A stretch of 64,000 nt of DNA from contig JAOWCC010001501.1 in NCBI GenBank assembly GCA_030867875.1, positions 32,136,792 to 32,200,791 on the forward strand, given 5' to 3'. This stretch comes from Actinernus sp. WN-2022 (lineage: Eukaryota; Cnidaria; Anthozoa; Actiniaria; Actinernidae). The notes beneath the pieces were generated by a model. The model did not search any database. It was not told where the DNA came from and was given only the letters and a program-made list of their open reading frames with translations. The position numbers and the translations under genes are program-made. The first letter of the stretch is position 1; each line of letters starts with the position of its first letter. Of this stretch, positions 49,954 through 62,809 are shown piece after piece.

Positions 49954-50543
49954 ATCATTGTAAATGCAGAGGGATTTAGTAAATATTGGTGTCAGCAGGT
50001 CCAAGTCCAGGATAGGTAAGTGGTGGTCCATATAGATGAAGCGAGCACTGCAGCATGCATGGTAGAGACTTGTTTCCCATCCATAACCTGAACTGCCCTT
50101 GGACTGAAAAGCTGTCACTAATCTACAGTTAGCTATTATTTAGGAGTTGCCTGCGGAGGAGGCTAGGTTCACAGGTAAACAAGAAGAAAAAACAAGAGAA
50201 AAAATGAAGTGAGATTCTTCAGATATGTGTAATGCAAATGTAAAAACCCACTCAGACTACTAAGTGACCAAATTCCACCCTTGAAATGTGACAATTCTTT
50301 AGCTTTATGATGGATTAATTTGTGCCCATGTTAAATGTAAATTTGTTCTCAGTTCCAAGGGAAGTTTGGGCTATTTCAAAATATACTGTACAATGTTTCA
50401 CTATATTTTTTGTTTTAAAAATAGTAGCTTCTTTGTACACCTTTGAATGCATAAAATACTGATCACATTCTTAATTCTCCTTAATATATGTTTTGTTTTC
50501 TACAGGAGAATTTAGAACTTGATCACAAGTCACTTATTAACAT
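49954..50543. other. Intergenic stretch
   Basis: No gene. Around 50465-50535 lies another copy of the 'gagaatttagaacttgatc' dispersed MITE word with inverted partners. Confidence 0.45.
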
Positions 50544-50934
50544 GTTCCCTGCTTGTAGAATCTTCTATTCCTCCCTTTCTGTAATAAGACTGGTGGGGGA
50601 AAGAAGGCTCTGCCCCCAGTCGCAACATTGTTTGATCTAACCGCCGTCCATGCCCATGGACAAATAAATTATAAAAATATACAGTACGCATGCTTGTGTA
50701 AAATATTTGCCAATTTAAATTGGAGCCCGCCATTAGTTGTATACTAATTACCGTGGGATCACTTTCTTCTCATTGGTCAACTTGTCCAAGCGTGGCAAAA
50801 GTGTTTTCGTGCCTCTTATTAATGCATAGCATGTGCAACAAAAAAACAATTGTGTGACTGGGGGCAGAGCCGTCTTTCCTCCCACCAGTCCAATTACAGA
50901 AAGGGAGGAATAGAAGGTTCTGCAAGCAGGGAAC
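50544..50934. mobile_element. 391-bp foldback MITE
   Basis: 'gttccctgcttgtagaa' + 'tcttctattcctccctttct' is matched at the right by its complement ending 'gcagggaac'. The inner blocks 'gactgggggcagagcc' and 'ccaccagtc' also pair. Confidence 0.88.
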
Positions 50935-51231
50935 TTAAAGGGGCTATGTCATGGTACTGCGCATGTATCTAGTAATCGCTCGTTTAGTGGCCGTTCATTG
51001 GATACAAACAGTTAAACTTCCCTCCCTCAATGCTTGATTGAAAGGATTTTCAATATTTTACCTGGAGACTGTTTATATACACTGTTCGTTAGACATTTTT
51101 GCATATTTGCTTTCATTTTAAGCAACCCACATGGCCGAGAGGTTCGTTAGTTCATATCAAAATCGGTGGAAATAGCTCTTTCCGGCCCGGAAAAACGAAT
51201 GAAAAGTCTTACCGTGACACAGCCCCTTTAA
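50935..51231. mobile_element. 297-bp TTAA-flanked MITE
   Basis: TTAA|AGGGGCTATGTCATGG at the left and CCGTGACACAGCCCCT|TTAA at the right. It abuts the previous foldback. Confidence 0.8.
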
Positions 51232-51597
51232 CATGCTACTCTGTCATATACACATTTTCAATATATTTCATTAAACTCTACATTATTATCTCATAATAGC
51301 ACATAACTTACCCAATAATTGTTAATTCCATCAGGATTTACAAGATAACCCTCCAAGTACAGGAATCTTAGGGTGCATTATTTTGATATACCATATTTTA
51401 GAATTATAGTTTCACACAGAATGATCACTAAAAGCATTTAAATATCATAGGGCATTTTCCAATTTAAAAAAATGTAATGAATTCCCATTGATGTATTTTT
51501 GGAAATTGTCATGGGAAAAATGGATTTGAAAGCCACTGGGATGCTAAATGTATCCTGTATATCATGTAGCTAACACTGCAAAATTAGACTTTCGTCA
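51232..51597. other. Intergenic stretch
   Basis: Nothing recognised. Confidence 0.4.
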
Positions 51598-51872
51598 ATA
51601 GGCCCTTTGCAGTCACATGCTGATATACTTCATTGATAAATGGATTGTGATTGCAGTTGTCAAGTCTTTTGGTTTCCATCGACTAACATCTGGTGGCCTG
51701 CCAAAAAAACAAAGGAACCACAAACTGGTCTATCGATTGGAGATGGAAAATAATAGTATTTACAAACTGATCTCGTAAAAGTGCCTATAAGTAAATGAAG
51801 TCAGATTTTTTGCCATGCAGCACAGCCATTGCATTCCTGTAAAAGGCCGATTGAATGCACTAAGTGGCCAGT
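51598..51872. mobile_element. MITE family Y, copy 2
   Basis: The left GGCCCTTTGCAGTCACATGC and the right 'gcattcctgtaaaaggcc' are imperfect inverted ends. The interior 'cgattggag' and 'aatgaagtcagat' match the 44.0-kb copy. Confidence 0.7.
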
Positions 51873-53164
51873 GATTCTGCTAGGCCTCTTCTATCAGCCA
51901 GAACTCTGTGCCAGTTCGAATTTTTGTCAGTAAAACCATAATGTAGGTTGAGCAGAATCCCTGTATATTGTATGAGAGAATGGAAATGTGTTCAAAACAC
52001 AAGTATACACATCTTGATTTACTGCCCTAATGATAAGGGTCAATCAGTGAAATACCCTTATCATTAGGGATTATAGTCTCTAAACGACCTAATGATTAGG
52101 TGTTTGCAAGTGACATGTGGTTAGGAGCCCTAACGATTAGGAGACAGCTGGGATAAGCCCTTTGTATTAGGGATTTTATTGCAAATGCCCTAATGGTAAG
52201 GTCCTGATAACATCTCTGCGCTGAAAGCCCTAATCATAATTGGAATTCCAAACATGGAAGCTTGTAATTTAACGCGCTATCATGCACCAGAAAAAAGAAA
52301 AATGCCACCACTCGCTGAACGAATAAAGCAAGCATTAACGTGGGAACGTGCACCATGGGTAGTCACTTACCTTCCCCATAGTTTGCTTGTTTATGATACT
52401 TGACAGCGAGTTTCATACGAGACCATAATAAATTGGTGGGAATTGTCATCTCCATTCAAATTGGGCCGTTAGCTCTCAGCTACTAAGAAGTGACACAATT
52501 GCCTTAAACATTGGTTTTAAAACCCACTAGTACAAATGAGACAGCTTGGCCTACGCTCCATACCAATCTTGTTACTACACTCGGAACAGCAATGAACCGA
52601 ACAAGTGGTGCTATACAGTCCGTGGATACACTCCAGTAACAGTTCGGCAACACGACCGAGTTCTGTTGTGTGAGCGCCGGGCCGGAATCGAATCCAATCT
52701 CCAGTCCGTCTGATTGACGATGTCCAGATCACAAAATAATTAACCTAGTCGGACATTTCTAACAGACATGCGCTAGCGCTATAAAGTATGTGTTAAATCA
52801 ACAATTTAAAAGAAAATGTCCGTTTCATATCATCTTTTCACATGAACAAATCTGCAGTTCGACAGAATATTATATTTTCTCCTTTTAGAGAGATTAAAAT
52901 ACAACGCCGAGTGAAATATGCGGGAATGTTTTCGAACGGTATTAAAGTAACATGAGAGTAAGTCATTCCGTGACAAAGGTCATAACCACAAGTCCGCAAT
53001 GATACGATCTTTAATTAATCTCGTTATTCTTTAATTGTATAGTTAACCAGAACACGGTCGCTACATTGCCTAAATATAACGGCAGGGTTAGTTAACGGCA
53101 AGTCCGGAAAACTCATCTAGCTAATCCAATAGCGTTCTGTCCAGTTGACGTCATAAAATATTAG

Positions 53165-53912
53165 CATAATGACAACATTGCATTGTGGGATCGAAATGCG
53201 GACAAATATTTCACAATGGCTGCCTGCGGTATGTTCCTGCGTGCGGTATGGATAATTTTAGAAGATGAGGTACGTTCCAGGTGCCGAATTAACCAAACCA
53301 CCTGGTTAGAGTGCCACGGGGCCAGAAAAAAAGTGGAAAAAGTCAAGAATTGGTTGATCGGGTGAAAGGATGTATTGCTCAGACAAATTCTAAAAAAACC
53401 TTAGAAAATTCACTCGGGTATACATACGTGTAAAGGCCTGATGAACTTAATTCTATTGGGTATAACCAATAAAACGAAACACTTCGGTAACGAAGCTCTT
53501 GATGTAGATTTCCTTTTCTTTTTTACTCTCATGGCCTGTTCTTCGCCAGTGATAGATGCCAGTAATGGGTCAGGATATTCGTCCGTCGGTCCTTTTCGCC
53601 CAACGAAACGCAAGGAACAAATGTAGCTATCCTTCCGACCACAAGCGTGAATTCACGTTTTCAGTGTTTTTTGCATTTATTGCTTCTTTTTCCAATCAGT
53701 CGTGGATTGTTTCCAGGACTTCCCCAGGCTTAGGAAACCTTATAAAGAAGGTTCCTGGCGGTAATTTATCAGTTTATCGTGAATCTGATCGACAAATACC
53801 CCAAAAACAGTGATTCGTAGCACCTGCTTTCTTCATAGCTACACAATCTTGAGTTGGGTTCTGGAATATTTGTCCGCATTTCAATCCCATGATGCTTTGC
53901 GTCAATTATGAG
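53165..53912. repeat. Inner inverted repeat of the 4-kb element
   Basis: 'gggatcgaaatgcggacaaa' (about 53188) pairs with 'tttgtccgcatttcaatccc' (about 53870). The left part contains a short + frame after 'acaatggctgcctgcgg', which I cannot identify. Confidence 0.65.
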
Positions 53913-53939
53913 TTTTCTATATTTAGAATCTGGGCAGAA

Positions 53940-55050
53940 CGCTATTCTTACAGATGCTAAAACGGAGCCCTTACGATTAGGCCTTTTCACATTCTATCCT
54001 AGAAGAGCTTGTAAAATCTAAGTTATTCGGCAGTGCTAAAACGGAGCCCTAACGATAAGGGCTTTTCACGTTTTACCCGGCGCAAGACGAACTTGTCAAA
54101 TCTAAGTTACTACGTGACTCAGAACAGCAATGCACCGAACGGGAGGCATTTGTTTACTGGAAAACAATTATAGTTTCTACAATTATCAGAATCATTGTAT
54201 ATCAATAAGCAGCACGTCCGCGAATTCTGCAAATAGTACCTATTTTGTGACCTAAAAAGGGGGCATGCCTTATATAAGGACCTTCAAATGAAAGTACCAA
54301 TGAACAATATTTTTTTTATTTTAGATATCAATTCTACATCAAGTGAATAGTAGAATGGTACAATATATACTGGTTTGAATGCTGTGCTAATGACTTATAG
54401 AGGTTTTAATTTCCTAAATGCTAATTACATGACATCAAGGGAGGCATCAATTATTATACGAAAAATGTTGTTACAATTAAAAAAATTTTTCAAATTATCT
54501 GTGTTATACTCATGGTTGAAATAAAATGATGTTAGAAATTTGTTTTCCTACATCAGCGGAAACGACCATCCACTAAGAAATGATTGCAAATACCTCTCCT
54601 GACGTCATGTAAATCAGCGGCACAGCATTCAAAGCAACATATATTTTACCATTCTATTATACTTGATTTAGAATTGATATCGAAGAGTTTGATAAGCTCG
54701 TCTTGAGACGTGAAAAGCCGGTTTATCGGCGTCATAGTGCTGTTTTAATACTCCCAAGAAACTTCGATTTGACAAGCTCGACAATGGATAGAACGTAGAA
54801 AGCCGGTACATGTATATGGTGTCAGGGCTCTGTTTTAACACTGCCGAGTAACTTATATACGACTAACCAGCTCCCTCGTCTCAGTTTGAACGCGAAAAGT
54901 CCTAATCGTCTGGACGGGTTTATCGTAAAAAGCCCTAATCGTAAGGGCTCCGTTTTACCACTGCCGAATAACTTAGATTTGACAAGCTCTGCTCGGGTAG
55001 AATGTGAAAAGGCCTAATCGCAAGGGCTCCGTTTTAGCATCTGTAAGAAT
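53940..55050. repeat. Central ~75-bp repeats of the 4-kb element
   Basis: Blocks with 'ctaaaacggagccctaacga', 'gacaagctc' and 'taacttagatttgacaagct' occur about six times in both orientations at 53945-54110 and 54690-55045, separated by ~570 bp of AT-rich sequence. Confidence 0.7.
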
Positions 55051-56067
55051 TGGATTAGCTAGATGAATTTTCCGGACTAGCCGTTTACTAATCCATTTTA
55101 TTCAGGCAATGTAGCAGCCGTGTTCTTACGAACTATACAACTAAGAATAACGAGATTTATTAAAGATCGTATCGTTGCGGACTTGTGGTTATGACCTGTC
55201 ACGGAATGGCTTACTCTCATCTGCAGATTTGTTCACGTGAAAAGATATGTGAAACGGACATTTTCTTTTAAATTGTTGATTTAACACATGCGCATGTCTG
55301 TCCGAAATGTCAGACAGGTTAATTGTTTTGTGACCTTGACATCGTAAATCAGACAGACTGGAGATTGGATTCGATTCCGGCCCGGCGCTCACACAACAGA
55401 ACTCGGTCGTGTTGCCGAACTTTTACTGGAGTGTATCCACGGACTGTATAGCACCACTTGTTCGGTTCATTGCTGTTCCGAGTGTAGTAACAAGATTGGT
55501 ATGGAGCGTAGGCCAAGCTCTCTCGTTTGTACTAGTGGGTTTTAAAACCAATGTTTAAGGCAATTATTGTGTCACTTAGTAGCTGAGAGCTAACGGCCCA
55601 ATTTGAATGGAGATGACAATTCCCGCCAATTTGTTATGGTCTCGTATGAAACTCGCTGTTAAGTATCATAAACAAGCAAACTATGGGCAAGGTAAGTGAC
55701 TACCCATGGTGAACTCCCACGTTAATGCTTGCTTTATTCGTTCAGCGAGTGGTGGCATTTTTCTTTTTTCTGGTGCATGATACCGCGTTAAATTACAAGC
55801 TTCCATGTTTGGAATTCCAATTATGATTAGCGCTTTCAGCGCAGAGATGTTATCAGAACCTTACCATTAAGGGCATTTGCAATAAAATCCCTAATACAAA
55901 GGGCTTATCCCAGCTGTCTCCTAATCGTTAGGGCTCCTAACCACATGTGGCTTGCATTCGGTCGTTTGGAGTATAATCCCTAATTGGGGCAGTAAATCAA
56001 GTAGTCGGAATTAAATGCAGAAGTGTGATTTTATTTCATGCTCTCTTGACGTGTGTGGGCGACATTG

Positions 56068-58917
56068 TTAGAGATCGGAGCTACTATAGCAACGTTGTGA
56101 CGCAATCGCCTTTTTTACTACATACAGCCGATTTTCATGAAATGTGGACGTTTGTTTTCCAAAATGCTCTCTGTGGTACGACGTACCATAGTTGTCTTTA
56201 TTATGTCTAATACGTTTAACGAATTTATGAGAAGTTTTTTTGGGCCGAAAATAAATAAAAAACAAAACAAATTAAACAGGTTGGTAATTTTTAGGTTTAC
56301 AAGGCGTGTTGGAAATATATTATAGGCTTAAATTGTTCTTACACCTTGTATGAAAAGCTGAAGAAAATCGATTCGTTTGATTTCGGAAAATCTGAGCTTA
56401 AATAAGATATGTAAATTTCGGTCTTTTGTCAAAAAATCTCTTGATTGTTAACTAAAAACCGTTAACGTCAGTTGTCCCTAAGATTTGTTAGTATTTTCAC
56501 AGGCTTCCCAGACTCGACGTATATTTCCCGCTTATTAGTCTGTTGGGTTACCTGTGGTTTATCGATTAGTTTCATAACGATCTCAGAAGAGTTTAAATAA
56601 TTGCTTCGTGTGAATTCTCTTTTTCGATTTCTACGAAATGAATCTTCAATAATAAAAGATTGATACTTAATGAAGTTGTGTGAGTGTTTTTTTTTTGGCG
56701 ATTTGGGGCTTTCTAAAGCAGTTTATTAGGATTCGAAATTTTGACCGTTGGCCTGAGGCTATTAGAAAATTTACAAGGTAGGCAAGTCGACCTCGCCAAA
56801 GCACAGACTTACCTCAAAGATCACCCAAAAATCGACACTTTTCTTCCTCGCTCGCTATTCAGCTTTCGGCACAGGAGGGAATAGTTATCAAGCAACATCT
56901 GACCAGAGATTTAGGAAAATCCATCAAATTTCTCATCGCCAAACGGCCTCCTCGAAAAGCGCGACCTTCCAATGATCTGTAAGAACCAGAATGACCAAAG
57001 CGGTCCAAAATTTTCCCGACCCTACCCAAAACGATGCAAATCGCCTTTCTTCATGGAGGGACCCCCAAGCGTGAAATTATACTTCCGCTCGAGGAACGGA
57101 AACAAATATATCGCCAATCCGAGAGAGACCATTACTTGGCCGTTTAACGAAACTGGCGGTTACGGACTAATTTTGAATTTGGAACTCGCGAAAATTTCTC
57201 ACGTGGAACGGTCATAACACTCGGTGAAGACCCCAGCCCACTGTTTTGGTCCTCTGATTGGCGAGTTCCAAATTCAAAATTAGTCTGTAACCGCCAGTTT
57301 CGTATAATTTCACGCTTGGGGGTCCCCCCATGAAGAAAGGCGATTTGCATCGTTTTGGGTAGGTCGGGAAAATTTTGGACCGCTTTGGTGATTCTGGTTC
57401 TTACAGATCATTGGAAGGTCGCGCTTTTTGGGTCTCGAGGAGACCGTTCGGCGATGATAAATTTGATGGATTTTCCTAAATCTCTGGTCAGATGTTGCTT
57501 GATAACTATTCCCTCCTGTGCCGAAAGCTGAATAGCGAGCGAGGAAGAAAAGTGCCGATTTTTGGGTGATCTTTGAGGTAAGTGTGTGCTTTGGCGAGGT
57601 CGAGTTGCCTACCTTGTAAATTTTCTTAGAGCCTCGGCCAACGGTCAAAATTTTGAATCCTAATAAACTGCTTTCGAAGGCCCCAAATCGCCAAAAAACC
57701 ACTCACACAACTTCATTAAGTATTAATCTTTTATTATTGAAGATTCATTTCGTAGAAATCGGAAAAGAGAATTCACACGAAGCAATTATTTAAACTCTTC
57801 TGAGATTGTTATGAAACTAATCGATAAACCTCAGGTAACCCAACAGACTAATAAGCGGGAAATATACGTCGAGTCTGGGAAGCCTGTGGTATTTTATATG
57901 ATCACCAAATTTCAAGTTCATTGAAACATTTTTAGGCTGTCAAACATAACCTCAAATCAGTAAAATTTTGCGCCAATTTCCTTGTTGGTCGCTTGTCTTC
58001 TCTTATATGCATCCCTTTTGTCTCGAATTGCATACCGGCCCGTGAATTCCAATACACACAACACTGGATTGCCTTCCGAAGACTCTCCCGAATATGTTAA
58101 TGTAAAGGTCAGTATTATAATAACAATAGAGATTAGGTATCGCGCTTTGGCCATGCCGAAGATTAACAGTGAGCGAATATAAATCGTGCATTCAAAAACT
58201 TGAAAGAAAGTGGAAATGAAAGTTGGGTATGTTTTTGCCTGTTGTGATATTTGTCATACCGTCTCTGTGTTTAATTTGGATTTTTATAATAAAAAAGAAA
58301 AACAGAATTGCGTGGTGTAGCGATTGTGAGCGGACGTGCGTTACGTCTGGAGAGTGTGTGTGTCAAATGCATTACCTGTCCTATAAGTTCACTGATTTGA
58401 GGTTAATATTGGACTGCCTTAAAATGTTTCAATGAACTTAAAGATCATATAAAATACTAACAAATCTTAAGGACAACTGACGTTAAGAAAAATTCGTCTA
58501 CCGTTTTTCGTAACAATCAAGAATTTTGTTTACAAAAGACCGAAATTTACATCTCAACATATCCTATTTAATCTCAGATTTTCCGAAATCAAACGAATCG
58601 ATTTTCTTCAGCTTTTCATACAATGGTGTAAGAACAATTTAAGCCTATAATATATTTCCAACACGCCTTGTAAACCTAAAAATTACCAACCTGTTTAATT
58701 TGTTTTGTTTTTAATTTATTTTCGGCCCAAAAAACTTCCGTCGAAAATTTCTCGAAAACGCTCTCTCATAAATTCATTAGACACAAAGACAACTACATGT
58801 ATGTGAACTATGAGTACCAGAGAGCATTTCGAAAACAAACGTCCAGATTTCATGAAAATCGGCTATATGTAAAAAGGGCGATGGCGTCACAGCGTTGCTA
58901 TGTAACTCCGATCTCAC
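56068..58917. mobile_element. ~2.85-kb palindromic element
   Basis: The left arm (56068-57230) and right arm (57235-58917) are inverted copies. Examples are 'ttttcatgaaatgtggacgt' and its partner near 58830-58850, 'aaatcgattcgtttgatttc', 'gacgtatatttcccgctta' and 'gcgaccttccaatgatctg'. The right arm has an extra 559-bp insertion, and the left arm about 65 bp not found on the right. There are scattered substitutions between arms. Confidence 0.88.
57899..58457. mobile_element. 559-bp MITE inserted in one palindrome arm
   Basis: Terminal repeats GTATTTTATATGATC / GATCATATAAAATAC with further pairing ('cattgaaacattttaggc'-like against 'gccttaaaatgtttcaatg'). The other arm gives the site without it: 'cctgtg|aaaatac|taac'. 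Confidence 0.85.
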
Positions 58918-59587
58918 TAAAACTTACTTTCATCTATGTCGCAACAGTCGATTTTCTATTGGATTGCTTACGATGTCGCATTCCTTCTTCACACTTGAAA
59001 GGTACTGCCACTAAAAAAACCGGGTCTGGCCACCTTAATTAATGCAAACATTTCCTAAAAATCCAAGTTTGATGACACCAATTTTCAAATGGGTCGACTA
59101 TGAAACTCACAAAATACACGTTCACAAAAATATTAAATTCTATTGGGTTTTCTTGCTACAAAGAAAACATTCTCATAAGTCAGCTTGAGCATGGAGCGAC
59201 TGTTTTCAATGTAACCAGATGGAACACAGGTGTCTTCTTTCTAAAGATTGAAAACAGAAAAAAAGATGCATAAGGAGATCTGACCTGATAACATTTCATT
59301 TAAACCGTAGTTAATAATAGTCTGAGTGGAATGGTTAGGAAACCAATGGGAAGGGGGTAAGATTGTGCATGGTCATAGTTGATTACTGTCCCCTGATTGG
59401 CTGATTGGTTAACATTTGTTTTGTGCACAGTCACGATTTTTTAGATTTCATGACAAAAGAATTCTCAGAATGCAGAAATACAATGACATTAATTAAATTG
59501 TATAAAAAAGCTTAAATGTCAAAATAACATACTCAGTTTAAATGATTTGTAAAAATGTCTTTAGTAATTAGTACATATAATTAGTGG
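58918..59587. other. Intergenic stretch
   Basis: Nothing recognised. Confidence 0.4.
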
Positions 59588-59968
59588 TCAGAGCAGTTTT
59601 TGATTGAGTGTTTGTATTTGCTTAGCTTTTTTATTGGCTATAATTTTTTTTTGTAATTATCAGCCAATCACAGGATCACGTAAACACCCAATAAACTGAA
59701 GTAATTGACCGACTTAGCTTGTATATTTGTTGTGCCAATTCAAGTCACCTGACTTTTCCCTTGTTTTTCTGTATCCCAAGAGAAAATGTACAAATTTCTC
59801 TAATGGGAAAACAAAGCACTGAATCCTCTGGGACAACAAATCAGTCTATTCATAATTGGTTTTACTTGAACTATGAGGAAAAGTAAATGCAATCACCTAC
59901 CAGTAATAATTTTTTATTACTTTGATACTTTGATTATTTTGATACTCAATTGAAAACCACTCTAGTGA
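59588..59968. mobile_element. MITE with TAGAGTGGTTTTC-like ends, copy 2
   Basis: The left 'agagcagtttttgattgagt' and the right 'actcaattgaaaaccactct' pair. 'ttattggct' / 'agccaatca' lies inside, as in 18321-18771. Confidence 0.7.
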
Positions 59969-60205
59969 GGGTTAGATCCAAATAAAACCAATCACGAATT
60001 ACTCCAGTTCGTTATTGTATCTTTTTGTTATTATTTATTCCAGTGATTGGCTCTGTAATCACTGGTTTTGGTTTTACAACCCATTCAAACACTTGTGCAT
60101 ATAATTAATGCCTTTTTGTCCAATCAGATGAAGCAAATTACTCATGTGCATCCTCCTTCATACCCGATAAAACAAAAGGGTATTTCTACAACTTTTCAAT
60201 GTGCA

Positions 60206-60301
60206 AGTGTGGCCCTATATAAAACTTCATGGTTCAGGCCTTTTTCATTTTTTCAACAAATGAAAAAGGCCTCAGCCATGAAGTTTTATTTAGGGCCACA
60301 C
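60206..60301. repeat. 96-bp hairpin
   Basis: 'gtgtggccctatataaaact' to 'ggcctttttcattt', a 7-nt loop, then the complement with three or four mismatches. Confidence 0.88.
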
Positions 60302-60786
60302 TCGTACAGTGAAACCTCCTAGTTAATCCTTATAAAACCAAGGGCTTCAACTGTGAATCTTTATAAAGACCCTTAAGGAGAATCTCAGTTCATAAAATGA
60401 GACTCAGGGTTGCTCAACCAACAGGTTACGCCCTCATGTTTTTAAATCTGATAAAACATCAAACTGCTCTATACACTGCATGTCATGGTTTAGCTATATT
60501 GGGTCATCTGTGCTTACAATAAGCTCAAACTTTAATTCCTGTGTAACGATCCTCCTGATATCTTCATAACTAAGTTCTATCGATGTTTCAGTTGGCGTGT
60601 CAGCAAAGTGGTACAATAAAGGGCCTGAAAAATACAACAGTAACAGCTATGTGATCAGTAACTACGAACAGGTGAAATTATGTAGACTTGAAGACCAGAT
60701 GCCAGTCTCGGAGTTTCATTTTTAGATTTCAAATCGCAACCCAAAGCAGGCTTGAAAGCCTTCAGTGCCCTTTTCAGCACTAAATG
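60302..60786. other. Intergenic stretch
   Basis: Nothing recognised beyond AT-rich sequence. Confidence 0.4.
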
Positions 60787-61396
60787 GGCCCTTTGCAGGA
60801 ATGCAATCACGTGGCTGTGCTGCATGGCAACATTTTAAAAATTTATTTATTTAAAGGCATGTTTACAAGCTCGGTAGTGTTATTAGAAAAACCTGTTCAT
60901 AAATGCTATTTTCCACCTCCAATCGATTGTCGATCTTTCTAAAATGGCATTTAAAAAATAGCTTGCCATCAGGCATCCATGGGAATACCTTTCCCATGGA
61001 ATCATAAGCTCAATTCATTTGTTAATGAAGTATTATTAATAATTACCCTATATCATTATGATGTCACAGCTTGTTTATGAGGGGGACAGAATCGACATGA
61101 ACAATATAATTTTGAACTAAATCTGCTCTGCTGAGGAAAATTTAACTTCGAATTGTCTGGTTTCCAGATATCAGCTGTATCAATGTTTATCCCACAATAT
61201 TTACCGTATTTGGTGGCTGTTACCGCTATTCTATATTCTACAAAATGTATTTGATAGTGATTTCCTTTGTGTTGTTGCTGTTTTGTCCCCCTCCCACGAC
61301 CGTGATTCTTAGTGTTTAAACAATATATTGTTTTGATTTGATGTCATAATGATATAAGGCAATTATCAGGACATGACCGTATACTGCAAAGGGCCT
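60787..61396. mobile_element. MITE family Y, copy 3, carrying a nested MITE
   Basis: The ends GGGCCCTTTGCAG and CTGCAAAGGGCC. The interior matches the 44.0-kb copy ('ccatgggaatacctttcccatgg', 'aatgaagtattatt'), and it is split by the 61045-61360 element. Confidence 0.8.
61045..61360. mobile_element. 316-bp MITE, intact copy (CCTATATCATTATGATGTCA ends)
   Basis: The left ACCCTATATCATTATGATGT and the right ATGTCATAATGATATAAGGC pair, with AATT on both sides. It is nearly identical in the interior to 34750-35063. Confidence 0.88.
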
Positions 61397-62292
61397 ATTA
61401 GCAAATTGATAGAAAAGAGGAATGTTGTCAATCAGTCTGTCATTTAATTTCATTCTGTAATATTTGATACACTGTTGGAGTTTATTTTGATGCAAATAGT
61501 TGCATTATTTCATAGTTTCCTGACACATATTTGTAGATTTCAAACTGTCAATTATTGAATCTCCAAATACAACCATATATGTGATTGCATTTCTGCAAAA
61601 GGTCCACCCATTATATATAAATAATTATTATCATGAGCAGTAGTAGTGAATCAATTATCCAGCTCCCCTAGGACAAACCATGTATGACACAAAAATATGC
61701 TAGCACTCCATGAACTATATTGTATTCATCTATTCCTAGGTGGCCTGAGTTAAGGCCACTCAAGGCCTCTTGTTATACAATAACTTGCTGGTAGAGATAA
61801 TATTAAAATGACCTTTTATAAAACATCTGTTTATATCAGTGTTTTACAAAAATATATTTTTTGGTCTAAATCAGAAAATAGTTCTATTCACAAGGAGCCG
61901 GAAAGAAATGACTGAAAATTCAGGGTTTTACATCACATATGATCATTTTGGAGATAATTAACCTCTATAACTCCGACACAACGCTAACACTCAAATCAAT
62001 AAAATAATATTCTATTGTTGACTTGATGTAGAATAATACAAAAATTGGGCTTATAACACTGTCTCTTAAAACACAGTTTTTACAGGAACTATAGTTATTT
62101 AGTTATCCATTGTATCTTATTTCAAAGACTGAGCATTATTTGGTTTTATAATATAGATACGATAGTACGCGCGCTCTGATTGGCTAAGAAGCCATGTTTT
62201 ATCAGAGTATATAACATGGTTAGCCGTGTTATATAGTTTTCAACTGGCGGTTTCCTTTCATCGTGCGCGTAAATCTATATTTTAAAACAGAT
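61397..62292. other. Intergenic stretch
   Basis: No gene. At 62160-62260 a small inverted repeat around 'aacatggttagccgtgtt' is present. Confidence 0.4.
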
Positions 62293-62467
62293 AAAGAAGC
62301 CTTAAATCCATGTTTTATACTATCATAAAACACTCTGGTCATTTGAGAACACTCAGTCTAGAAATGTTGAAAGCACGCGCCTTCGGCTTGTGCTTTAACA
62401 TTTCTCTCATGTTCTCAAATGCCCATCGTGTTTTATGATAGTATAAAACATGGCTAAGGGTTCTTTA
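62293..62467. mobile_element. ~175-bp foldback MITE
   Basis: 'ccatgttttatactatcata' + 'aaacac', 'atttgagaac' and 'gaaatgtt' are all mirrored at the right ('gtgttttatgatagtataaa' + 'acatgg'), around a 'ccttcgg' centre. Confidence 0.85.
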
Positions 62468-62809
62468 TTTGTTAAATAGAACATGGAGAACCATCTCATT
62501 AGTTGACTGAAACAATGTGAATTATTCTTTATGTGTGTGCCAGCTTACCTAGATTCACCCAGCACCCACCAGGTTTCAGTATATTCCATATATGTTCCAT
62601 ATATGATATCACGTTATGTGCTGTGTCGATGAAGAAACATGTCGCAACACAATCCCACCTATCTGTATTATCAACATTGAACATATGTATACAAATATCA
62701 GATATTAAGTAAAAGATAATTATAAAATTAATGTGTATTGATTGGATACAACACATGAATACTGTCTGGCCTATGCAAGGCATGTAATTATCTAAGTTAT
62801 TATTCAGTA

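Larger units (their letters stand above)
52013..56001. mobile_element. ~4-kb giant inverted-repeat element
   Basis: The ends CTTGATTTACTGCCC / GGGCAGTAAATCAAG and arms of about 1.1 kb (52013-53130 and 55060-56001) are inverted copies at roughly 90 percent identity by eye. Markers include 'agacagctgggataagccc', 'ttggaattcca', 'gcgagtggtggcattttt' and 'acacaacagaactcggtc'. Words of the 'ccctaatcgtaaggg' type recur in the arms. The centre holds a further ~75-bp repeat and a smaller inverted repeat. No transposase recognised. Confidence 0.85.

Noticed and set aside
53441..53813. Short + frames in the centre of the 4-kb element as a transposase
   Set aside because: Under 90 codons each, no recognised motif, and they overlap an inverted repeat.
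56068..58917. Palindromes at 52-59 kb as library or assembly hairpin artefacts
   Set aside because: Arms carry many substitutions and a 559-bp one-sided insertion, which an artefactual fold-back would not show.
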